From NCBI GenBank assembly GCA_016932955.1, contig JAFGBV010000296.1, positions 1 to 15,017 of the forward strand: 15,017 nt of DNA, given 5' to 3'. The position numbers and the translations under genes were made by a program. Below the pieces are notes generated by a model that was not told the DNA's origin, ran no database searches, and saw only the letters and a program-made list of their open reading frames with translations. Shown here in pieces: positions 13,095 through 15,017 of this stretch. Source of the stretch: Anaerolineales bacterium. GTDB lineage: Bacteria; Chloroflexota; Anaerolineae; Anaerolineales; UBA4823. Each line of letters opens with the position of its first letter. Positions within the stretch are counted from its first letter, which is position 1.

Positions 13095-14690
13095 TCATGC
13101 CGCGGCCCTCCGCCCCAGGCGCGGGGCAAGCAGCACGCCAGCGAGTAAGCCGAGGGCGAGAAGAAGCAAGCCGCCGACGGCGAGCAGGATGGGCAGCAAG
13201 GGATTATTGGCGGCGGGCAGGGGTGTGCCCCCCTCCAGCGCTGCCAGGCGCGCTTCGAGGGCGGCGTTGCTCTCTTCCAACGTCGCGATCTGCGCCTGCT
13301 GCTCCTGCACCGCGTTGACCAGCACCACGCTCACCTGCTCGTACTTGACGCCCTCGATCTGCCCCTCATCATTCAACGTGGTCAGCAGCGGCGAGATTTC
13401 GTACACTTCCTCCGCCACCAGGCCCAGGTCGGCTTCGCCAGTTTCCTTCCAGTCGAAGGTCACCGGTCGCAGCTTGGCGATCACCTCCAATCCCATTGCC
13501 AGCGGGGCGATGTTCGTCTTGTAGCGGGCGGAGGAGGAGCAGTAAGCGATCTGTCCTGAGCTGTTCCGGCAAAGAGCGGTGCCGCCAGCGGTGCCTACAC
13601 CGCCAAAGTAGACAACGCCAGTATCGCTGACGGAAAACCGGTCGGCAAAATTGGTGTAAAAGCGCAAGATTGAACCACTAGGATAGATCACCCAGCGCTG
13701 CGCAGCGCCATTTTCGCGGTCATCCATGCTGATGCCAGAATAGTCGCCGCGCGAGACGAAGGGCTCACTGCCCTGGATGCCGGTGGCTACGCCCCCAGCG
13801 ATGATGCGCCCGTTGACGGTGAGGCCGCTGGCGAGGGTGTCGTTGGTGTTGATGCCCACACCGCCCGAGGTGCCGATGAGGAATTGGGAGTCTTTACTGG
13901 ATGACATGCTTGTAGCGCCTCTGCCATTCCACACAAAGGTGCCTTCGTGGCCTGCACTGGCAGAATTTCCAGCGGCGAAACTGTCTTTGCCAGTGGCTGA
14001 GTTGTAGGATCCCCCAGGGACGGTGGCAAAAAACCCCGAAGCGGTATTGGAAAATCCACCTCCCACGGAGGCGTGTGGACCGGCGGCGTTGTCAGCCCCT
14101 CCACTCACCACGCCTCCCTCACCAGTGACAGTGTTGAAATAATTGGAGACACCGCCGCCGGAGATCGTCGCGCCAACCACGCCAGCCGACACCGTGTTGC
14201 CGCTGTAGCCGCCGATGATGTTGGGGGTGCCGGTGGTCGCCTCGGTGTAGAAGCCGGGCAGGGCGAAGGCGATGGGCGCGGGGCGGATGCGCTGGCGGGG
14301 GGTGAGGGTGGTGAAGTCGCCGCTGCCTGCCGGGCAGCGCACGGCGATCTCCAGCCAGCGCGCCCCGGCGGCAAGGTTGCTGCCAGTATCAATCCACACC
14401 CTGGAGGTAAACAGACCATCGGTCACGGTTTTGTCCAGGTCAGCGGATGGAAAACAGATCTGGTTGCCATCCTCTTCGGCATCATAGATGGCGAAGGTGA
14501 AGTCGCAGTTGCCGTTCACCGGGGCGCCATCCAGGCTCAACTGACCCTGGTAAGTGAAGGCGGTGCCCACATCGGCGGCTACCGCTGCGGGGCTGGCAGG
14601 GCCGGACTCCTGCGCCTGCGCCAGGCCCACCCCCAGGCTGGCCAGCAGGATCAGGGTGAATAGGATGGTACGGAATGAATTCTTTTTCAT
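13095..14690 (-). CDS. Exported fibre protein with Peptidase_S74 intramolecular chaperone domain and C-terminal membrane anchor
   Basis: The 531-residue protein has a signal peptide (about 1-26, ending AQAQ). A conserved N-terminal domain follows (FTYQGQLSLDGAPVNGNCDFTFAIYD to RIRPAPIAFALPG, about 45-146). Glycine-rich head-like repeats (TISGGGVSNYFNTVTGEGG, GGFSNTASGFFATVPGG, SATGKDSFAAGNSASA; about 160-250) resemble trimeric adhesin heads. The S74 domain begins near 383: SSARYKTNI has Ser386 and Lys391 at the spacing of the autocleavage dyad (consensus SDxRxKxNI), followed by LRPVTFDWK and DLGLVAEEV. A coiled coil (about 460-487) and a membrane segment (about 498-522) with a basic end (RLGRR) close it. 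S74 domains trimerise fibres and then cut themselves off. AAAGGAG lies seven to eight bases before the ATG. It probably shares a transcript with the GGGY-repeat gene. Confidence 0.88.
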   Translation of the reverse strand: MKKNSFRTILFTLILLASLGVGLAQAQESGPASPAAVAADVGTAFTYQGQLSLDGAPVNGNCDFTFAIYDAEEDGNQICFPSADLDKTVTDGLFTSRVWIDTGSNLAAGARWLEIAVRCPAGSGDFTTLTPRQRIRPAPIAFALPGFYTEATTGTPNIIGGYSGNTVSAGVVGATISGGGVSNYFNTVTGEGGVVSGGADNAAGPHASVGGGFSNTASGFFATVPGGSYNSATGKDSFAAGNSASAGHEGTFVWNGRGATSMSSSKDSQFLIGTSGGVGINTNDTLASGLTVNGRIIAGGVATGIQGSEPFVSRGDYSGISMDDRENGAAQRWVIYPSGSILRFYTNFADRFSVSDTGVVYFGGVGTAGGTALCRNSSGQIAYCSSSARYKTNIAPLAMGLEVIAKLRPVTFDWKETGEADLGLVAEEVYEISPLLTTLNDEGQIEGVKYEQVSVVLVNAVQEQQAQIATLEESNAALEARLAALEGGTPLPAANNPLLPILLAVGGLLLLALGLLAGVLLAPRLGRRAAA

Positions 14691-14729
14691 GCTGTTTCTC
14701 CTTTGTATTCAGTTTGGATTTTGCTTGCT

Positions 14730-14760
14730 GTGTGGGCAATCTTCCCGCTCCCGCCCACAC
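14730..14760 (-). promoter_or_regulatory. Stem-loop at the predicted 5' end of the fibre gene mRNA
   Basis: GTGTGGGC (minus strand 14760-14753) pairs exactly with GCCCACAC (14737-14730) across a 15-base loop. The transcription start predicted from the promoter is near 14758, so the stem would form the very 5' end of the message, which in bacteria can slow decay. The ribosome site AAAGGAG is well downstream and not trapped. Confidence 0.4.
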
Positions 14761-14764
14761 GGCG

Positions 14765-14794
14765 ATTATATCACCGCTATTAATCGCAGGTTAA
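14765..14794 (-). promoter_or_regulatory. Extended -10 promoter for the fibre gene
   Basis: On the minus strand TGATATAAT gives a perfect -10 (14770-14765) with TGn extension. TTAACC (14794-14789, four of six to TTGACA) lies 18 bases upstream. The leader to the ATG at 14690 is about 67 bases. Confidence 0.6.
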
Positions 14795-14803
14795 GGTGGC
14801 GGG

Positions 14804-14857
14804 GAGATTGCTTCGGGCACTGGCAACGAAGGATGTCGCTGCGCCCTCGCAATGACA
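14804..14857. repeat. Degenerate copy of a widespread intergenic repeat (GTCATTGCGAGG...GAAGCAATC type)
   Basis: The plus strand starts GAGATTGCTTCGGGC and ends CCTCGCAATGACA; read in reverse it is TGTCATTGCGAGGGCGCAGC...GAAGCAATCTC. This is the outline of a short partly palindromic element (ATTGC...GCAAT at its ends) scattered between genes in many unrelated bacteria. The middle part is changed or extended (GGCACTGGCAACGAAGGATG). No gene lies within it. Confidence 0.55.
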
Positions 14858-14936
14858 GCTCAATTGCCGGGGTGCTTTATTGGATATGATACACCGCAGG
14901 CGTCCAAAAAACGTCCAAAAAGGTTCCGAAAACACA
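14858..14936. other. Non-coding stretch with an 11-base tandem duplication
   Basis: No gene is visible here. CGTCCAAAAA occurs at 14901-14910 and again at 14912-14921, a tandem repeat with an 11-base period. On the minus strand the A-runs read as T-runs downstream of the hairpin at 14937-14967 and may strengthen its terminator function. Together with the neighbouring repeat, hairpin and promoter, it fills the gap between the fibre gene and the probable gene at the right edge. Confidence 0.45.
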
Positions 14937-14967
14937 ACACACCCCGAAAATGATATTCGGGGTGTGT
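14937..14967 (-). terminator. Intrinsic-terminator-like hairpin downstream of the right-edge gene
   Basis: ACACACCCCGAA (14937-14948) and TTCGGGGTGTGT (14956-14967) form a perfect 12-base-pair stem with a seven-base loop. In the minus direction it is followed by TGTGTTTTCGG and then further T-runs, a loose U-tract. It lies about 20 bases after a probable minus-strand stop codon (14989-14987), the right place for a terminator. The plus-strand side has no T-tract. Confidence 0.6.
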
Positions 14968-14986
14968 CATATACTTTCGGATGTTA

Positions 14987-15017
14987 CTAGAAGGAAGGGT
15001 TGGCGTGCGAGATTTCC
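14987..15017 (-). CDS. Possible C-terminal end of a gene cut by the right window edge
   Basis: Reading the minus strand from the edge, one frame gives EISHANPSF followed by TAG (14989-14987), and a terminator-like hairpin follows at the expected distance. Nine codons are too few to name a product. Other frames also stay open briefly, so the call depends mainly on the hairpin context. Confidence 0.3.
   Translation of the reverse strand, partial: EISHANPSF

Noticed and set aside
14901..14921. Start of a CRISPR or minisatellite array
   Set aside because: There are only two copies of a ten-base string with one spacer base; no array structure follows.

Overview
The window looks like chromosomal DNA of a GC-rich environmental bacterium, most likely a Chloroflexota (Anaerolineae-type) genome. 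This is an inference from gene style, with no marker gene present. The clues are a family of small secreted GGGY-repeat proteins, CSLREA/parallel beta-helix secreted proteins, S74-type fibre proteins, and secreted proteins ending in a short Y/H-L-P-hydrophobic-basic tail. There are no rRNA or tRNA genes, no CRISPR array and no recognisable transposase. The window is ordinary but densely packed. Its odd points are a broken acetyltransferase gene, promoters almost touching start codons, and several long hairpins.

Layout. (1) 1-1881, minus strand: an NDUFA9/epimerase-like gene, a COG3375-type GNAT and the first codons of an enolase-superfamily (OSBS/NSAR-like) gene, joined by ATGA overlaps. (2) 1988-6172, plus strand: a tight five-gene run of a TIGR02206 membrane protein, a PF01497 binding lipoprotein, a FecCD permease, an ABC ATPase and a THEP1-like nucleoside triphosphatase. 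This is an iron/cobalamin/metal-chelate-type importer with an NTPase attached. (3) 9108-6187, minus strand: a universal stress protein gene behind a near-consensus promoter, then a GNAT, a secreted metallophosphoesterase, a chloramphenicol-acetyltransferase-like gene with an internal deletion, and a protein with a histone-like Lys/Ala/Pro tail. (4) 9157-10549, minus strand: a permuted papain-like (C92/YiiX) protein and a lipoprotein with a Cys-rich motif. (5) 10860-12617, plus strand: a large secreted beta-helix protein. (6) 14690-12718, minus strand: a membrane-anchored S74 fibre protein, then a small secreted GGGY-repeat protein, with a hairpin-containing short upstream ORF between them. (7) 14691-15017: a promoter, a dispersed-repeat-like element, a terminator-like hairpin and the probable last codons of another minus-strand gene.

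How the parts relate. The importer operon is self-contained: lipoprotein captures, permease transports, ATPase powers. The right half is mainly envelope and exported proteins. Three of these (metallophosphoesterase, beta-helix protein, GGGY protein) share a C-terminal tail of the form [YH]LP[FML][MV] plus basic residues, which suggests a common surface-sorting or anchoring route. I did not find a convincing new multi-gene defence or mobile system. The best candidates for something undescribed are this shared C-terminal tail, the autocleavable fibre design of the S74 protein, and the short upstream ORF/hairpin ahead of the GGGY gene.
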